The notes below the pieces were generated by a model that made no database searches, was not told where the DNA came from, and saw only the letters and a list, made by a program, of their open reading frames with translations. Both the position numbers and the translations under genes were made by a program. 64,000 nt of DNA from Christiangramia forsetii KT0803. GTDB taxonomy: Bacteria; Bacteroidota; Bacteroidia; Flavobacteriales; Flavobacteriaceae. This document shows positions 36,794 to 46,997 of this stretch, piece after piece (the first letter of the stretch is position 1; each line of letters starts with the position of its first letter). The DNA is taken from assembly GCF_000060345.1 (NCBI RefSeq), contig NC_008571.1, forward strand, positions 3,600,501 through 3,664,500, written 5' to 3'.

Positions 36794-38572
36794 ATGGCGA
36801 AGAATATTCTCAATCATATCGATAGTCCTGAAGATCTGCGGAAGCTTAATAAGAAGGAGCTTGATCTGTTGTCTATAGAGTTGCGTAAGTTCATTATTGA
36901 TATTGTGGCTACAAAAGAAGGGCACCTCGGCGCGAGTCTTGGGGTGATAGAACTTACCATTGCCCTGCATTATATCTTTAATACTCCTGAAGATCTTTTG
37001 GTTTGGGATGTGGGGCACCAGGCTTACGGTCATAAAATTCTGACGGGAAGAAGAGATATTTTTGAGACCAATCGCCAATTAAATGGACTAAGCGGTTTTC
37101 CGAAGAGGGATGAAAGTGAATTTGATACTTTCGGGGTAGGACATTCTTCCACTTCAATTTCAGCCGCTTTGGGAATGGCCATCGCTTCCAATCTAAAAGG
37201 AGAGACTGAAAAACAGCATATTGCAGTAATCGGGGATGCTTCTATCGCCAGCGGGATGGCATTTGAAGGTTTAAATCATGCAGGGGTTACAAATGCAAAC
37301 TTACTCGTAATTCTTAATGATAATGCCATAGGTATTGATCCAAGTGTTGGGGCTCTAAAGGAATATCTCACCAAAGCGAGAGTTGGTTATAAACCTGCCA
37401 GCGATAATATAATTGAGGCTCTTAATTTCAAATATTTTGGTCCGGTAGATGGGCATGATCTGGAAGGTCTTTTAAAGACGCTGAAAGAGATGAAGCAGAT
37501 CAAAGGGCCCAAGTTTCTTCATGTAATTACAAAGAAAGGGAAAGGTCTTAAAAAGGCGGAAGAGGATCAGGTAAAGTATCACGCTCCCGGCAAATTTGAG
37601 CCGAATACCGGAGAATTACTGAAATATGATACAGACGGTCTGCCTTTAAAATATCAGGATGTTTTTGGTTTAACACTGGTAGAACTGGCTGAAAAGAATG
37701 AAAAAATCATCGGGATTACTCCTGCGATGCCTACCGGAAGTTCTCTAAAATATATGATGAAAGCTTTTCCTGAAAGAGCATTCGATGTTGGGATTGCCGA
37801 ACAGCATGCGGTTACGCTTTCCGCAGGAATGGCAACGCAGGGCTTTACAGTTTTCTGTGCGATTTATTCTACTTTTTTACAGAGGGCTTACGATCAATTA
37901 ATACATGATGTTGCTATCCAGAATTTACCGGTGGTGTTTTGTCTGGATCGTGCGGGTCTTGTTGGGGAGGACGGTGCTACGCATCACGGCGTTTTTGATA
38001 TTGCGTACGCTAGGCCAATCCCTAATCTTATGATCGCTGCGCCTAGAAATGAAGTAGAACTCCGTAACTTACTTTATACTGCCCAGTTGGGATTGGACGC
38101 TCCGATGATCATTCGGTATCCAAGAGGAAGAGGCGTTCTGAAAGAATGGAAATTACCTTATGAAAAAGCTGAAATTGGAAAAGCTGAATGTTTAAAGGAA
38201 GGTTCAGAAATTGCTATTTTAAGTCTTGGAAATATGGCCGGGAATGTGGAGATGGCTATTGAAAAATTGAACAAAGAAGATCGGGATAAGATAGCTCATT
38301 ACGATATGAAGTTCGTTAAACCCCTGGATAAGAAAATTCTGAATAAAATTTTCGGGAAATTTTCAAAAATAATTACTGTTGAAGATGGAGTTATACAAGG
38401 CGGATTTGGGTCGGCTATTTTGGAGTATGCGGCAAGTACAGGTTTTAAAAGGGATTTAGAGCTTTTAGGAATCCCCGATAAATTTATTGAGCAAGGAAGT
38501 GTAGATCAATTACAAGAAATGGCAAAAATTAACGTTCAAGGAATACAGCAAAAGCTGGAATCTATGATTTGA
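36794..38572 (+). CDS. dxs: 1-deoxy-D-xylulose-5-phosphate synthase
   Basis: The protein has 592 residues from the ATG at 36794 (MAKNILNHIDSPEDLRKL). An upstream TTG at 36785 would add only three residues and is unlikely. The transketolase-like TPP fold is visible: GHLGASLGVIELT, VWDVGHQAYGHKILTGR, GDASIASGMAFEGLNHAG (TPP/Mg site) and GEDGATHHGVFDIAYAR. It catalyses the first committed step of the MEP isoprenoid pathway from pyruvate and glyceraldehyde 3-phosphate, and also feeds thiamine and pyridoxal synthesis in some bacteria. Length is usual for Bacteroidota. Confidence 0.96.
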   Translation: MAKNILNHIDSPEDLRKLNKKELDLLSIELRKFIIDIVATKEGHLGASLGVIELTIALHYIFNTPEDLLVWDVGHQAYGHKILTGRRDIFETNRQLNGLSGFPKRDESEFDTFGVGHSSTSISAALGMAIASNLKGETEKQHIAVIGDASIASGMAFEGLNHAGVTNANLLVILNDNAIGIDPSVGALKEYLTKARVGYKPASDNIIEALNFKYFGPVDGHDLEGLLKTLKEMKQIKGPKFLHVITKKGKGLKKAEEDQVKYHAPGKFEPNTGELLKYDTDGLPLKYQDVFGLTLVELAEKNEKIIGITPAMPTGSSLKYMMKAFPERAFDVGIAEQHAVTLSAGMATQGFTVFCAIYSTFLQRAYDQLIHDVAIQNLPVVFCLDRAGLVGEDGATHHGVFDIAYARPIPNLMIAAPRNEVELRNLLYTAQLGLDAPMIIRYPRGRGVLKEWKLPYEKAEIGKAECLKEGSEIAILSLGNMAGNVEMAIEKLNKEDRDKIAHYDMKFVKPLDKKILNKIFGKFSKIITVEDGVIQGGFGSAILEYAASTGFKRDLELLGIPDKFIEQGSVDQLQEMAKINVQGIQQKLESMI

Positions 38573-38577
38573 TTTTT

Positions 38578-38585
38578 TATTTTTG
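38578..38585 (+). promoter_or_regulatory. -7 box of the DUF3078 gene
   Basis: TATTTTTG matches TAnnTTTG and lies 25 bp before the ATG, giving a short leader. The -33 element is not obvious. Confidence 0.5.
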
Positions 38586-38610
38586 CAATTCCGAAAACCT
38601 TAGTTTATAA

Positions 38611-39603
38611 ATGAAGTTCCAAATTCTACTAATTCTCTTCTGTATTACATCACTCAAATCTCTAGCTTCTGAATATAAGTACCTTGTGTCCAGAGATACT
38701 ACGGCAACTGCATCTAAAGACACTACAAATACCGATTCCATGCTTATCTACTGGACAGAGAAGAATACTTTCGGAATGAATCTTAGTGAGGTTGCGTTTG
38801 TAAACTGGAATTCTGGAGGAAATAATTCAGTTTCGGCACTTTTCTATGCGAATTTTCAGAGAGATTTTGAAAAAGACCTGACTATCTGGAAGAATTCAGC
38901 AACTATGAGATATGGGATCAATGCACAAGAGGGCCGCGAGATAAGAAAAACAGAAGATGAATTACGTTTGAGTTCTTCGTTTGGTTTTAGAAAAGATAGT
39001 ACTTCAAACTGGTATTATTCAGGAAAATTCAGCTTTAATACCCAGTTTTCAAATGGATATAAATATCCGGATACCGAGGTGCCAATTTCACAGTTTATGG
39101 CGCCGGGTTATACTTTTCTGGGTGCGGGAACAGAATTTTCACATCCCGAAGAAGAACTTACAGTATATCTTTCGCCTATAACTTTTAAATCTACTTTTGT
39201 GTTGGATCAAAAACTGGCCAATGAAGGGATGTTTGGGGTAGAGCCGGCGGTCACTGATGAACTTGGAAACATTATTAAAGAAGGTGAAAATCTAAGGACA
39301 GAATTCGGTTTTTTGGTCACCAGCGATTTCAGTAAAGAAGTATTTGATAATGTCGCTTTGAATAATCAGTTGAGTTTGTATTCAGATTATTTAAATAAAT
39401 TCGGAAATATTGATGTGGACTGGCAACTTAACGTCAATATGAAAGTGAACGATTTTGTAAAGGCCAATGTAGGTTCCCATATTCGGTATGACGATGATGT
39501 AAAGTTCAAGGAAGATACCAACGGCGATGGCAAGTTGGAAACTTCAGGTCCACGTGTTCAGCTAAAACAAATGCTTGGCGTGGGCGTGGTTTATGAATTT
39601 TAA
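38611..39603 (+). CDS. DUF3078 outer-membrane protein
   Basis: The protein has 330 residues. A signal peptide precedes a Thr/Ser-rich linker. The DUF3078 body has NLSEVAFVNWNSGGNNSVSA, repeated amphipathic strands, and a C-terminal aromatic residue (GVVYEF). These features fit an outer-membrane beta-barrel of unknown function confined largely to Bacteroidota. It follows dxs by 38 bp but has its own promoter-like box. It converges on dgt with only 2 bp between the two stop codons. Confidence 0.87.
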   Translation: MKFQILLILFCITSLKSLASEYKYLVSRDTTATASKDTTNTDSMLIYWTEKNTFGMNLSEVAFVNWNSGGNNSVSALFYANFQRDFEKDLTIWKNSATMRYGINAQEGREIRKTEDELRLSSSFGFRKDSTSNWYYSGKFSFNTQFSNGYKYPDTEVPISQFMAPGYTFLGAGTEFSHPEEELTVYLSPITFKSTFVLDQKLANEGMFGVEPAVTDELGNIIKEGENLRTEFGFLVTSDFSKEVFDNVALNNQLSLYSDYLNKFGNIDVDWQLNVNMKVNDFVKANVGSHIRYDDDVKFKEDTNGDGKLETSGPRVQLKQMLGVGVVYEF

Positions 39604-39605
39604 TT

Positions 39606-40952
39606 TTAGAGGCTCTGGCCTTTATACTTTTTAAAGGAAGCTACGGTCATTCCATCAGTAAGCGAAGCGGTATAAGAGCAGATACCAATTAGTTTTTCGT
39701 AAATAGAATCACTTTCCTGAAGATGTTTAATCTGCGGAACCGATTTTAAAACCAGTTTGGTAAAATTAGAATCCTCTTCATTTCCTTCCGGAAGTAAAGC
39801 CTTTGTATAAATATCCAGTAAATAGGATAACATTCGGTAACCCGCAATTTCCTTACTTATTACTTCTTCACTTTGATAGATCTTGTCAACACTTATTTTG
39901 ATGATATCCTTTATCTGGGCTTCATAACTGCTTTTGTCAAATAAGGATTCATGGAATTCTCCCTTCAGGATGGCATCTTCATTTTTAAGGAAAATATCGG
40001 CCGCTTCAGTAATTAGAGTATTAATTGCAAGCGCTCTTAAATAAGCGAGCCTGTCTGCGGTACTTTTTAACTGATTATATTTGCCAGTATTAATGTTGTT
40101 CTTTACCAGTTTAATTAGGTATTCCAAAGCATAATCTTCGTCTATAAGCCCCAGGTTAATACCATCTTCAAAATCGATGATAGTATAGCAAATATCGTCT
40201 GCAGCTTCTACCAGAAAAGCTAAGGGATGCCTGGAATAACCAATTTCATTCCCCTCTCTGGTTTTTTGTAATCCTAATTCTTCGGCAACTTCTTTAAAGG
40301 TTTCTCGTTCACTCTGGAAAAATCCGAATTTCTTGTCTCCGATTTTTTTTGAAGGCTTATACGGAAGGGACTCTTTTGGATATTTTGTAAAAGCTCCCAG
40401 TGTAGCATAGGATAGTCTTAAACCTCCGTTTATCCCGGGTCGGTTTTCGGTAAGAATTCTGAAGCCATTGGCGTTACCTTCAAATTTGGTAAGATCCTGA
40501 TATTCTTTTTCTGAAAGTTGATCTTTAAAACGTTTTCCATTACCATGACTAAAATACTCTCCAATTGCTTTTTCACCTGAATGTCCAAAGGGAGGATTTC
40601 CAATATCATGCGCCAAAGCAGCTCCTGCTACAATAGCACCAAAATCATTCATTTGATATCCGAAGGTATCACGTAAATGCGGGTGTTTTTCAAGTAGCTT
40701 TTGTCCGGTGAGCCTTCCCAGGGAGCGACCAACAACTGAAACCTCCAGGCTATGCGTGAGCCTGGTGTGTACAAAATCGGTCTTTGAAAGCGGGATTACC
40801 TGTGTCTTGTCCTGAAGACTTCTAAATGCTGAAGAGAAGATGATTCGGTCATAATCTACCTCAAAACCTAAACGGGTTTCATTCTGTTCCTTTCTAAGTC
40901 TTTTATGAGTGTCTCCAAAGCGTTTTAAAGATAAGAGTTGTTCCCAGGTCAT
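39606..40952 (-). CDS. dgt: Deoxyguanosinetriphosphate triphosphohydrolase
   Basis: The protein has 448 residues of the HD-domain dNTPase family. The metal ligands are H67 in TRLTHSLEV and H115-D116 in AHDIGNPPFGHSGE. The N-terminal segment LGFEVDYDRIIFSSAFRSLQDKTQV is typical of Dgt. It hydrolyses dGTP (and possibly other dNTPs) to the nucleoside and triphosphate, opposing ribonucleotide reductase, whose genes lie just upstream on the same strand beyond a toxin-antitoxin pair. Confidence 0.93.
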   Translation of the reverse strand: MTWEQLLSLKRFGDTHKRLRKEQNETRLGFEVDYDRIIFSSAFRSLQDKTQVIPLSKTDFVHTRLTHSLEVSVVGRSLGRLTGQKLLEKHPHLRDTFGYQMNDFGAIVAGAALAHDIGNPPFGHSGEKAIGEYFSHGNGKRFKDQLSEKEYQDLTKFEGNANGFRILTENRPGINGGLRLSYATLGAFTKYPKESLPYKPSKKIGDKKFGFFQSERETFKEVAEELGLQKTREGNEIGYSRHPLAFLVEAADDICYTIIDFEDGINLGLIDEDYALEYLIKLVKNNINTGKYNQLKSTADRLAYLRALAINTLITEAADIFLKNEDAILKGEFHESLFDKSSYEAQIKDIIKISVDKIYQSEEVISKEIAGYRMLSYLLDIYTKALLPEGNEEDSNFTKLVLKSVPQIKHLQESDSIYEKLIGICSYTASLTDGMTVASFKKYKGQSL

Positions 40953-41232
40953 TTTTTTGTGTTACGTGAAGTAGTTTGCATTATGTAGTTGTGGGTTCGA
41001 ATTTAAAAATAATTTAAATACAATTATCTTTTATTAAACAGATCTCGCTAATATTCGAAGATTTTTGTCATTATATCTATAGAATCTTATGTGAATTCTC
41101 ACAAAGCGTTTATTCTGAAAATTTCCGATGGAGTAAAAGCCAAATTAAAATTCACCATGATTCCTTTTAGTAGCTACTATCAATTAACGATATTGAAAGT
41201 TTTCAAGAAGGTAGATCAAAAATTTTCAAAAA

Positions 41233-41646
41233 TTATTTTGTTGCTAAATATTCCTTCGCGGATAAAACAGGTAATTTCGAATTTTTGAAATCTTTTTTGT
41301 TTCTGGTTATAATGATATCAATATCATTTTCAATGGCAGAATAGTATTGCAAACCATCTTCAAAGTCGGGAAAGCTTTCATCGCTTAATGCTAATTCCGT
41401 TATTTTATCATCTAAACTTAAGACCTCAACAAGAACTTTAAATTTTCTTAGAATTTCTTTAGCTTCTTTAGCAGATTTTAGTTTTGAAAGAATATAGTTT
41501 GTGTTGGCAAATGTAAGTGATGAAATTGTCAGTTCTATTTTCTTTTTATCTGCTTGGGTGAATAATTCTGCAGCTTCAGTATAAAATTCATCTCTTTTCG
41601 AAAGTAAATCTATAACGATATTAGTGTCAATCAATATTCTTATCAT
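41233..41646 (-). CDS. PIN-domain toxin, VapC-like
   Basis: The protein has 137 residues. PIN-fold acidic residues are visible: D7 in RILIDTNIVIDLL, then FPDFEDGLQYYSA and ITRNKKDF near the C-terminus. These form the usual Mg-dependent RNase site. The ATG overlaps the stop of the upstream antitoxin gene by 4 bp (ATGA), the standard antitoxin-toxin arrangement. Family knowledge: VapC toxins cut tRNA or rRNA and are held inactive by their antitoxin. The target here is unknown. Confidence 0.9.
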   Translation of the reverse strand: MIRILIDTNIVIDLLSKRDEFYTEAAELFTQADKKKIELTISSLTFANTNYILSKLKSAKEAKEILRKFKVLVEVLSLDDKITELALSDESFPDFEDGLQYYSAIENDIDIIITRNKKDFKNSKLPVLSAKEYLATK

Positions 41647-41888
41647 TTATATTTTTCTATCAAATATTGAGTGTAATCATCTTTTATATTGTAATTCTTA
41701 TCAATTGAAATAACCCCACTTAAGCTTTTTACGAGAGGTGAAATTTCAACTTCTTGTTTTTCTTCTTGAGTGAGAGAACCTAAATATGATTCTATTAGTT
41801 TTGATAAACTTATATTATTAGATTTTGCGTAATTTTTTGCAGTCTCTATAATATTTCCATTCAGACTTAAGGTGAGTTTTTTGTCCAT
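41643..41888 (-). CDS. Antitoxin, DUF6364-like (partner of the PIN toxin)
   Basis: The protein has 81 residues. The N-terminal part KLTLSLNGNIIETAKNYAKSNNISLSKLIE looks like a ribbon-helix-helix DNA-binding domain. The C-terminal tail (DDYTQYLIEKY) should bind and block the PIN toxin. This matches the DUF6364 antitoxin group from memory. It overlaps the toxin start by 4 bp and lies first in the operon, so autoregulation is expected. Confidence 0.85.
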   Translation of the reverse strand: MDKKLTLSLNGNIIETAKNYAKSNNISLSKLIESYLGSLTQEEKQEVEISPLVKSLSGVISIDKNYNIKDDYTQYLIEKYK

Positions 41889-41996
41889 CTCGATTAATTT
41901 ACGTGTAAATATAAATAATCTCTACGTAAAATTTAATCAAAAATATTTATTTTTTGCTTGTAAATCAGGTATTTGCAGATCCTCACTGTATAAAAA

Positions 41997-42023
41997 AAGG
42001 GAAGTAAAAAACCACCTCCCCTT
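41997..42023 (-). terminator. Intrinsic terminator of nrdA
   Basis: On the minus strand AAGGGGAG pairs with CTTCCCTT (one G-T wobble), followed by a run of T. It lies 31 bp after the nrdA stop and separates it from the toxin-antitoxin operon. Confidence 0.85.
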
Positions 42024-42053
42024 CTTAATTCAAATTTGAATTAGCCAAAATTT

Positions 42054-44513
42054 TTAAGATCCACACATTAGGCAATCATCACCTTCGCCTTCTTTAGATT
42101 GAGCAATAATTGCTCTTAATTCTTCCGGCGATAAGGCTCCTTCCGCTTCAGATTCCTGAGAAATAACCGGCTTTGGAGCTGCCTGAAGTTTTTCTGCCGC
42201 TTTCGCAGGAGCTTCAGATACTGCAACTATGGGTTCTTTTTTCTTTTCTTTCTCCAAGGTGAATTTAATAGCATCCACCGCAGATTTGGTTCGAAGATAA
42301 TACATTCCTGTTTTTAGTCCGCTTTTCCAGGCATAAAAATGCATAGAAGTTAATTTGCTGTAATTGGCATTTTCCATGAACAGGTTAAGAGATTGTGACT
42401 GATCTATAAAATATCCTCTATGTCTGGACATATCTATGATATCTTTCATGCTTAATTCCCAAACGGTTTTATAGAGTTCCTTAAGATCATCTGGAATAAT
42501 ATCAATATCCTGAACAGATCCATTATTACGCATAATAGCATTCTTCACCTCATCGTCCCAAAGATTTCTTGAAACCAGATCTTCCAGCAAGTGCTTATTT
42601 ACCACTATAAATTCACCCGAAAGTACCCTTCTGGTGTATATGTTTGAAGTGTAAGGCTCGAAAGCTTCGTTGTTTCCTAAGATCTGAGAGGTTGAGGCTG
42701 TAGGCATGGGAGCAAGTAGCAGTGAGTTTCTCACCCCTTCCTTCATCACCTGTTTACGCAGTTTTCCCCAATCCCATCTTCCGCTAAGGTCTTCATCTTT
42801 AATTCCCCAAAGATTATACTGAAATTCACCTTCACTAATTGGTGAACCTTTAAAGGTTGAATAAGGACCTTCTTCTTTTGCCAGTTCCATAGAGGCTGTT
42901 ACAGCGGCGAAGTAAAGTGTTTCGAAAATCTCCTGATTTAGCTTTTTAGCTTTATCTGAAGTAAACGGCATTCTAAGTTTGATGAAAGTATCAGCAAGAC
43001 CCTGCACACCAAGACCTACCGGGCGATGGCGCATATTGGAATTTTCAGCTTCCTTTACCGGATAGTAATTTCTATCAATTACTTTATTAAGATTCTTTGT
43101 AACTCGTTTCGTTATTTTAAATAGTTCTTTATGATCAAATTCGTTGCCTTTTATGAACATTGGCAGCGCGATTGATGCAAGATTACAAACGGCAACTTCA
43201 TCGGGGCTGGTGTACTCCAGAATTTCCGTGCAGAGATTTGAAGAGCGAATCGTTCCTAGATTCTTTTGATTAGATTTTCTATTTGCCGCATCTTTATAAA
43301 GCATATACGGTGTTCCCGTCTCTATCTGGGATTCCGTTATTTTTTCCCAAAGTTCACGGGCTTTGATTGTTTTTCGGCCTTTATTTTCAGCTTCATATTT
43401 TTCATAAAGTTTCTCAAATTCTTCTCCATATGTATCAAAAAGTCCCGGGCATTCCTGGGGACACATTAATGTCCATTTTTCGTTTTGCTCCACCCTTTTC
43501 ATAAAAAGATCTGGCATCCACATCGCGTAGAATAAGTCACGAGCCCGCATTTCCTCTTTTCCGTGGTTCTTTTTAAGATCCAGAAAATCAAAAATATCGG
43601 CATGCCACGGTTCTACATACATTGCGAAAGAACCTTTTCTTTTTCCGCCACCCTGATCTACATAACGTGCGGTGTCGTTAAAAACACGCAACATGGGAAC
43701 GATTCCATTGGAAGTACCATTAGTACCGGAAATATAAGATCCGGTAGCTCGAACATTGTGTATAGATAAACCAATCCCTCCGGCAGACTGTGAGATCTTA
43801 GCTGTTTGCTTCAACGTATCATAAATCCCATCAATACTATCATCTTTCATGGTAAGAAGAAAGCACGAGGACATCTGAGGTTTTGGAGTACCTGAATTAA
43901 AAAGTGTGGGAGTAGCGTGTGTAAAATACTTTTTAGACATTAGCTCATAAGTTTCTATGGCAGCGTCCAGATCGTCAATATGAATACCTATAGAAACCCG
44001 CATCAACATATGCTGAGGGCGTTCAGCGATCTTGCCGTTTAATTTCAGCAAATAAGATCTTTCTAAAGTTTTGAATCCGAAATAATCATAGCTAAAGTCA
44101 CGGTTATAAATAATGGTAGAGTCAAGTTTTTCTTTGTTCTCAATAATCACCTTATATACTTCGTCAGAAAGTAAAGGCGCCTTTTCCCCGGTACGCGGAT
44201 TTACATATTCATATAAATCTGTCATTACCTCAGAGAAGGTCTTTTTGGTATTTTTATGCAAGTTTGAGACTGAGATTCTCGCAGCCAGTTTAGCATAATC
44301 TGGATGAGAAGTAGTCATGGTTGCCGCGATTTCGGCAGCAAGATTATCAAGTTCACTGGTAGTAACATTATCGTAAAGGCCTTCAATTACCCTCATGGCT
44401 ACTTTCACAGGGTCTACCAGTTCATTAAGTCCGTAGCAAAGTTTTTTAACCCTGGCCGTAATTTTGTCGAACATGACGGGTTCTTTTCTACCATCTCTTT
44501 TTACTACATACAT
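42054..44513 (-). CDS. nrdA: Ribonucleoside-diphosphate reductase, large subunit (class Ia)
   Basis: The protein has 819 residues from ATG at 44513 ([19 protein letters not shown]); a TTG three codons upstream is less likely. An N-terminal ATP-cone (about 1-95) provides dATP control. The catalytic barrel has [15 protein letters not shown] and the second half-site [10 protein letters not shown] with [11 protein letters not shown] nearby. A Pro/Ala-rich linker leads to the C-terminal DDCLMCGS, the CxxC redox pair that shuttles electrons. It reduces NDPs to dNDPs together with NrdB, encoded 155 bp upstream on the same strand. Confidence 0.96.
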   Translation of the reverse strand: MYVVKRDGRKEPVMFDKITARVKKLCYGLNELVDPVKVAMRVIEGLYDNVTTSELDNLAAEIAATMTTSHPDYAKLAARISVSNLHKNTKKTFSEVMTDLYEYVNPRTGEKAPLLSDEVYKVIIENKEKLDSTIIYNRDFSYDYFGFKTLERSYLLKLNGKIAERPQHMLMRVSIGIHIDDLDAAIETYELMSKKYFTHATPTLFNSGTPKPQMSSCFLLTMKDDSIDGIYDTLKQTAKISQSAGGIGLSIHNVRATGSYISGTNGTSNGIVPMLRVFNDTARYVDQGGGKRKGSFAMYVEPWHADIFDFLDLKKNHGKEEMRARDLFYAMWMPDLFMKRVEQNEKWTLMCPQECPGLFDTYGEEFEKLYEKYEAENKGRKTIKARELWEKITESQIETGTPYMLYKDAANRKSNQKNLGTIRSSNLCTEILEYTSPDEVAVCNLASIALPMFIKGNEFDHKELFKITKRVTKNLNKVIDRNYYPVKEAENSNMRHRPVGLGVQGLADTFIKLRMPFTSDKAKKLNQEIFETLYFAAVTASMELAKEEGPYSTFKGSPISEGEFQYNLWGIKDEDLSGRWDWGKLRKQVMKEGVRNSLLLAPMPTASTSQILGNNEAFEPYTSNIYTRRVLSGEFIVVNKHLLEDLVSRNLWDDEVKNAIMRNNGSVQDIDIIPDDLKELYKTVWELSMKDIIDMSRHRGYFIDQSQSLNLFMENANYSKLTSMHFYAWKSGLKTGMYYLRTKSAVDAIKFTLEKEKKKEPIVAVSEAPAKAAEKLQAAPKPVISQESEAEGALSPEELRAIIAQSKEGEGDDCLMCGS

Positions 44514-44668
44514 AAGCAACAATTTTAGTTAGTGGTGCTAAGGCATCTTTAGGAAAAGTCATTAGCGATCCTGGCCGGGAATTGAATCCGGATTAATAAT
44601 TTAAAATTTCGGGTGAAAATATCAAAGTTCAACTAGCGCCACGTTGGGGGACGCAGCGCAGTTGCTCC

Positions 44669-45646
44669 TTAGAAATCAGCATCAAAGCTAATTTCGTCTG
44701 ATTCTTTGTCTTTATTCATTACTCCTGCCTTCTGGTATTCGCTTACACGTTTTTCGAAGAAATTTGTTTTACCCTGCAGGTTGATCATATCCATAAAGTC
44801 GAATGGATTTGAAACATTGTATTCTTTCTCACAATCAAGTTCTACCAGAAGCCTGTCTGTTACAAACTCAAGATATTGAGTCATTAGCTTGGCATTCATT
44901 CCTATAAGGCTAACCGGGAGTGATTCTGTAACGAATTCACGTTCTATGTTTAGAGCATCAATTAAGATCTCTCTTATTTTTTCTTTTGGCACCTGATTTA
45001 CAAGATGCTGGTTATGAAGGTGAACCGCAAAGTCACAATGCATCCCTTCATCTCTGGAGATTAACTCGTTAGAGAAAGTCAGGCCAGGCATCAAACCACG
45101 TTTCTTTAGCCAGAAAATAGAACAGAATGCTCCTGAGAAGAAAATTCCTTCTACCGCTGCAAAAGCGATTAATCTTTCAGCAAAAGAATCTGATTCAATC
45201 CATTTTAAAGCCCAGTCTGCTTTTTTCTTTATAGCTGGGAACACTTCAATAGCCTTAAATAACTGATCTTTTTCCTTCTCATTTTTTACATATGTATCTA
45301 TAAGAAGTGAATAAGTTTCAGAATGTATGTTTTCCATCATGATTTGGAAACCATAGAAAAATTTAGCTTCAGAATACTGTACTTCATTTACAAAATTTTC
45401 GGCCAGGTTCTCGTTTACAATCCCATCTGAAGCTGCAAAAAACGCTAAGATATGTTTTAAAAAATAACGTTCATCAGCGCTCAATTTGTTATTCCAGTCA
45501 GAAAGATCTTCATGAAGATCAATCTCCTCGGCAGTCCAGAAGCAGGCTTCCATTTTTTTATACCAGTCCCAAATATCATGGTGTTTAATAGGGAAGATCA
45601 CAAAACGATCTTTATTCTCCTGTAGTATCGGTTCTATTTGGGCCAT
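44669..45646 (-). CDS. nrdB: Ribonucleoside-diphosphate reductase, small subunit
   Basis: The protein has 325 residues. Iron ligands are seen in [20 protein letters not shown] and [15 protein letters not shown]. The radical Tyr follows the EXXH motif in the last segment, and the second EXXH is in [12 protein letters not shown]. The C-terminal tail DEISFDADF is the peptide that docks to NrdA. It makes the tyrosyl radical for class Ia reductase. nrdB leads the nrdBA pair, and the 371 bp upstream region holds two DnaA-box-like 9-mers. Confidence 0.96.
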   Translation of the reverse strand: MAQIEPILQENKDRFVIFPIKHHDIWDWYKKMEACFWTAEEIDLHEDLSDWNNKLSADERYFLKHILAFFAASDGIVNENLAENFVNEVQYSEAKFFYGFQIMMENIHSETYSLLIDTYVKNEKEKDQLFKAIEVFPAIKKKADWALKWIESDSFAERLIAFAAVEGIFFSGAFCSIFWLKKRGLMPGLTFSNELISRDEGMHCDFAVHLHNQHLVNQVPKEKIREILIDALNIEREFVTESLPVSLIGMNAKLMTQYLEFVTDRLLVELDCEKEYNVSNPFDFMDMINLQGKTNFFEKRVSEYQKAGVMNKDKESDEISFDADF

Positions 45647-45943
45647 AATTATTTAGGGTTTTTCGGTATAATCTGAATTTTATTGAAAAGTGTTTAACAA
45701 ATATTTAAAAATGTGACGTATAATGAAAGAATTTAGGGTAAACCTTTTCAACAAAGTTTTCAACAGACCAAACACCTGAGTTTTCATAGGCTTATGTTAA
45801 ATGTACTATGTAAATACCTGTAAAATAAAGGCTTATTAATTGTTAATAATTTTATGAACAGAATTAGTTCCGGTCAAAATAGGTGAGGTTTTGCAACCTA
45901 AGATTTGGCTTCAAACGGGCGTAAAATGGCAAGATTAAATGCG
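45647..45943. other. nrdB upstream region with repeated TTTTCAACA
   Basis: No gene is seen. Two identical 9-mers TTTTCAACA lie at 45745-45753 and 45757-45765. Each differs from the DnaA-box consensus TTWTNCACA at one base. No palindromic NrdR box was recognised. The rest is AT-rich. Confidence 0.45.
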
Positions 45944-45970
45944 AAAACCGGTAAAATTTTTACCGGTTTT
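45944..45970 (-). terminator. Terminator of the DUF4412 gene
   Basis: AAAACCGGTAA pairs with TTACCGGTTTT around a short AT loop. On the minus strand it lies 46 bp after the stop and ends in TTTT. Confidence 0.82.
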
Positions 45971-46016
45971 CTAGAAAACAGAATCAACTTTTTGGTTGGT
46001 CCACCTATAAAATTGT

Positions 46017-46823
46017 TTACATACTATTGTAGTCTGATTTGTTTATTTGGAAATTCTCTTTGGAGAGCGAAGTACAGTACATCTTCATATTGTCTTTCCC
46101 TTTATTCTTATCTATGACCTCCATTTCTAACATCAATCCGTCTGAATGTTTTTTGAACCATTCAGCATCTACGGCTTTAGGAATTTTTGGATTCCCTTTG
46201 CTTTGAAACATACTGGCGAAATTGAGATTTGTTTCTTCGGTTAAATAAGAGGTAACTATATATTCATCATTCTCCATCCGGTAACCGTTACAATCATATC
46301 CTAATATCTTCTTTTTGCCAATTTCCGTGATCTGCATATTTTCATAATCAGACATTTCTTCCACGTCCTTAGCATTTATTTTCATTTTTGTCCCCATAAC
46401 CATCTTTGAACCATCATTATTCATATACATAGTGTTTAGGTTAGCTAATGGATCAAAAACCATGATCATTTTATTGTCTTCCTGATTGATTATGGTTCCG
46501 AGGTAACTGGCATCTTCTTCAAATAGATAAACTAGATCTGTAGCGCCGTCTTTCGTTTCTATCGTCATATCGTACTTCCAGGAAAATTGATAAGTATCGG
46601 GTATTTCAGAATAATCAACCTGGCTTAGTCCCAGGTCCATATTATTCTCCCAAATATTATTAAGGCTTTTATCTGTTTCTTCCGCAGCTTTATTGGAAAT
46701 GTTTTCGGTAACCGTATTCTCTACCTTTTGTTCAACTTTCTTTTTCAGTTTTTTAAGGAACTGAGCATTTGCAGGACTCCCCAATAACAGGAAAGCCAAA
46801 ACCATTGTGCTTAGATATTTCAT
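46017..46823 (-). CDS. DUF4412 family secreted protein
   Basis: The protein has 268 residues. A signal peptide (LLLGSPANAQ) is followed by a Lys/Glu-rich amphipathic helix (FLKKLKKKVEQKVENTV). The DUF4412 beta-rich domain then has the usual pattern ending with the GKKKILGYDCNGYRMEN segment. DUF4412 proteins are periplasmic and of unknown function. The gene is monocistronic with a strong terminator. Confidence 0.83.
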   Translation of the reverse strand: MKYLSTMVLAFLLLGSPANAQFLKKLKKKVEQKVENTVTENISNKAAEETDKSLNNIWENNMDLGLSQVDYSEIPDTYQFSWKYDMTIETKDGATDLVYLFEEDASYLGTIINQEDNKMIMVFDPLANLNTMYMNNDGSKMVMGTKMKINAKDVEEMSDYENMQITEIGKKKILGYDCNGYRMENDEYIVTSYLTEETNLNFASMFQSKGNPKIPKAVDAEWFKKHSDGLMLEMEVIDKNKGKDNMKMYCTSLSKENFQINKSDYNSM

Positions 46824-46997
46824 AATTTAATTTTTAAATACAAAAGCTAAATGGGGCGCATAAGTAAGCATGATACTATAGATTATCAATGTGGGTACTT
46901 ATATAAAGTCGGGGGGAAGAAAAATTTGAATAATATTAAAGATAAGAAAACTAAATAGTATAGAATGTTAAATAGCTGAAAAACAGAAAAATAAGTG

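Noticed and set aside
36701-37078. N-terminal extension of TadA on the minus strand
   Set aside because: It would overlap dxs in antisense; the family start matches MLSPFNDEYF at 36700.
41091-41288. 65-residue plus-strand frame between dgt and the PIN toxin gene
   Set aside because: It overlaps the 3' end of the PIN gene on the other strand and has no recognisable features.
45905-46117. 70-residue plus-strand frame overlapping the end of the DUF4412 gene
   Set aside because: It crosses the terminator hairpin at 45944-45970 and the antisense of a real gene, with no family resemblance.
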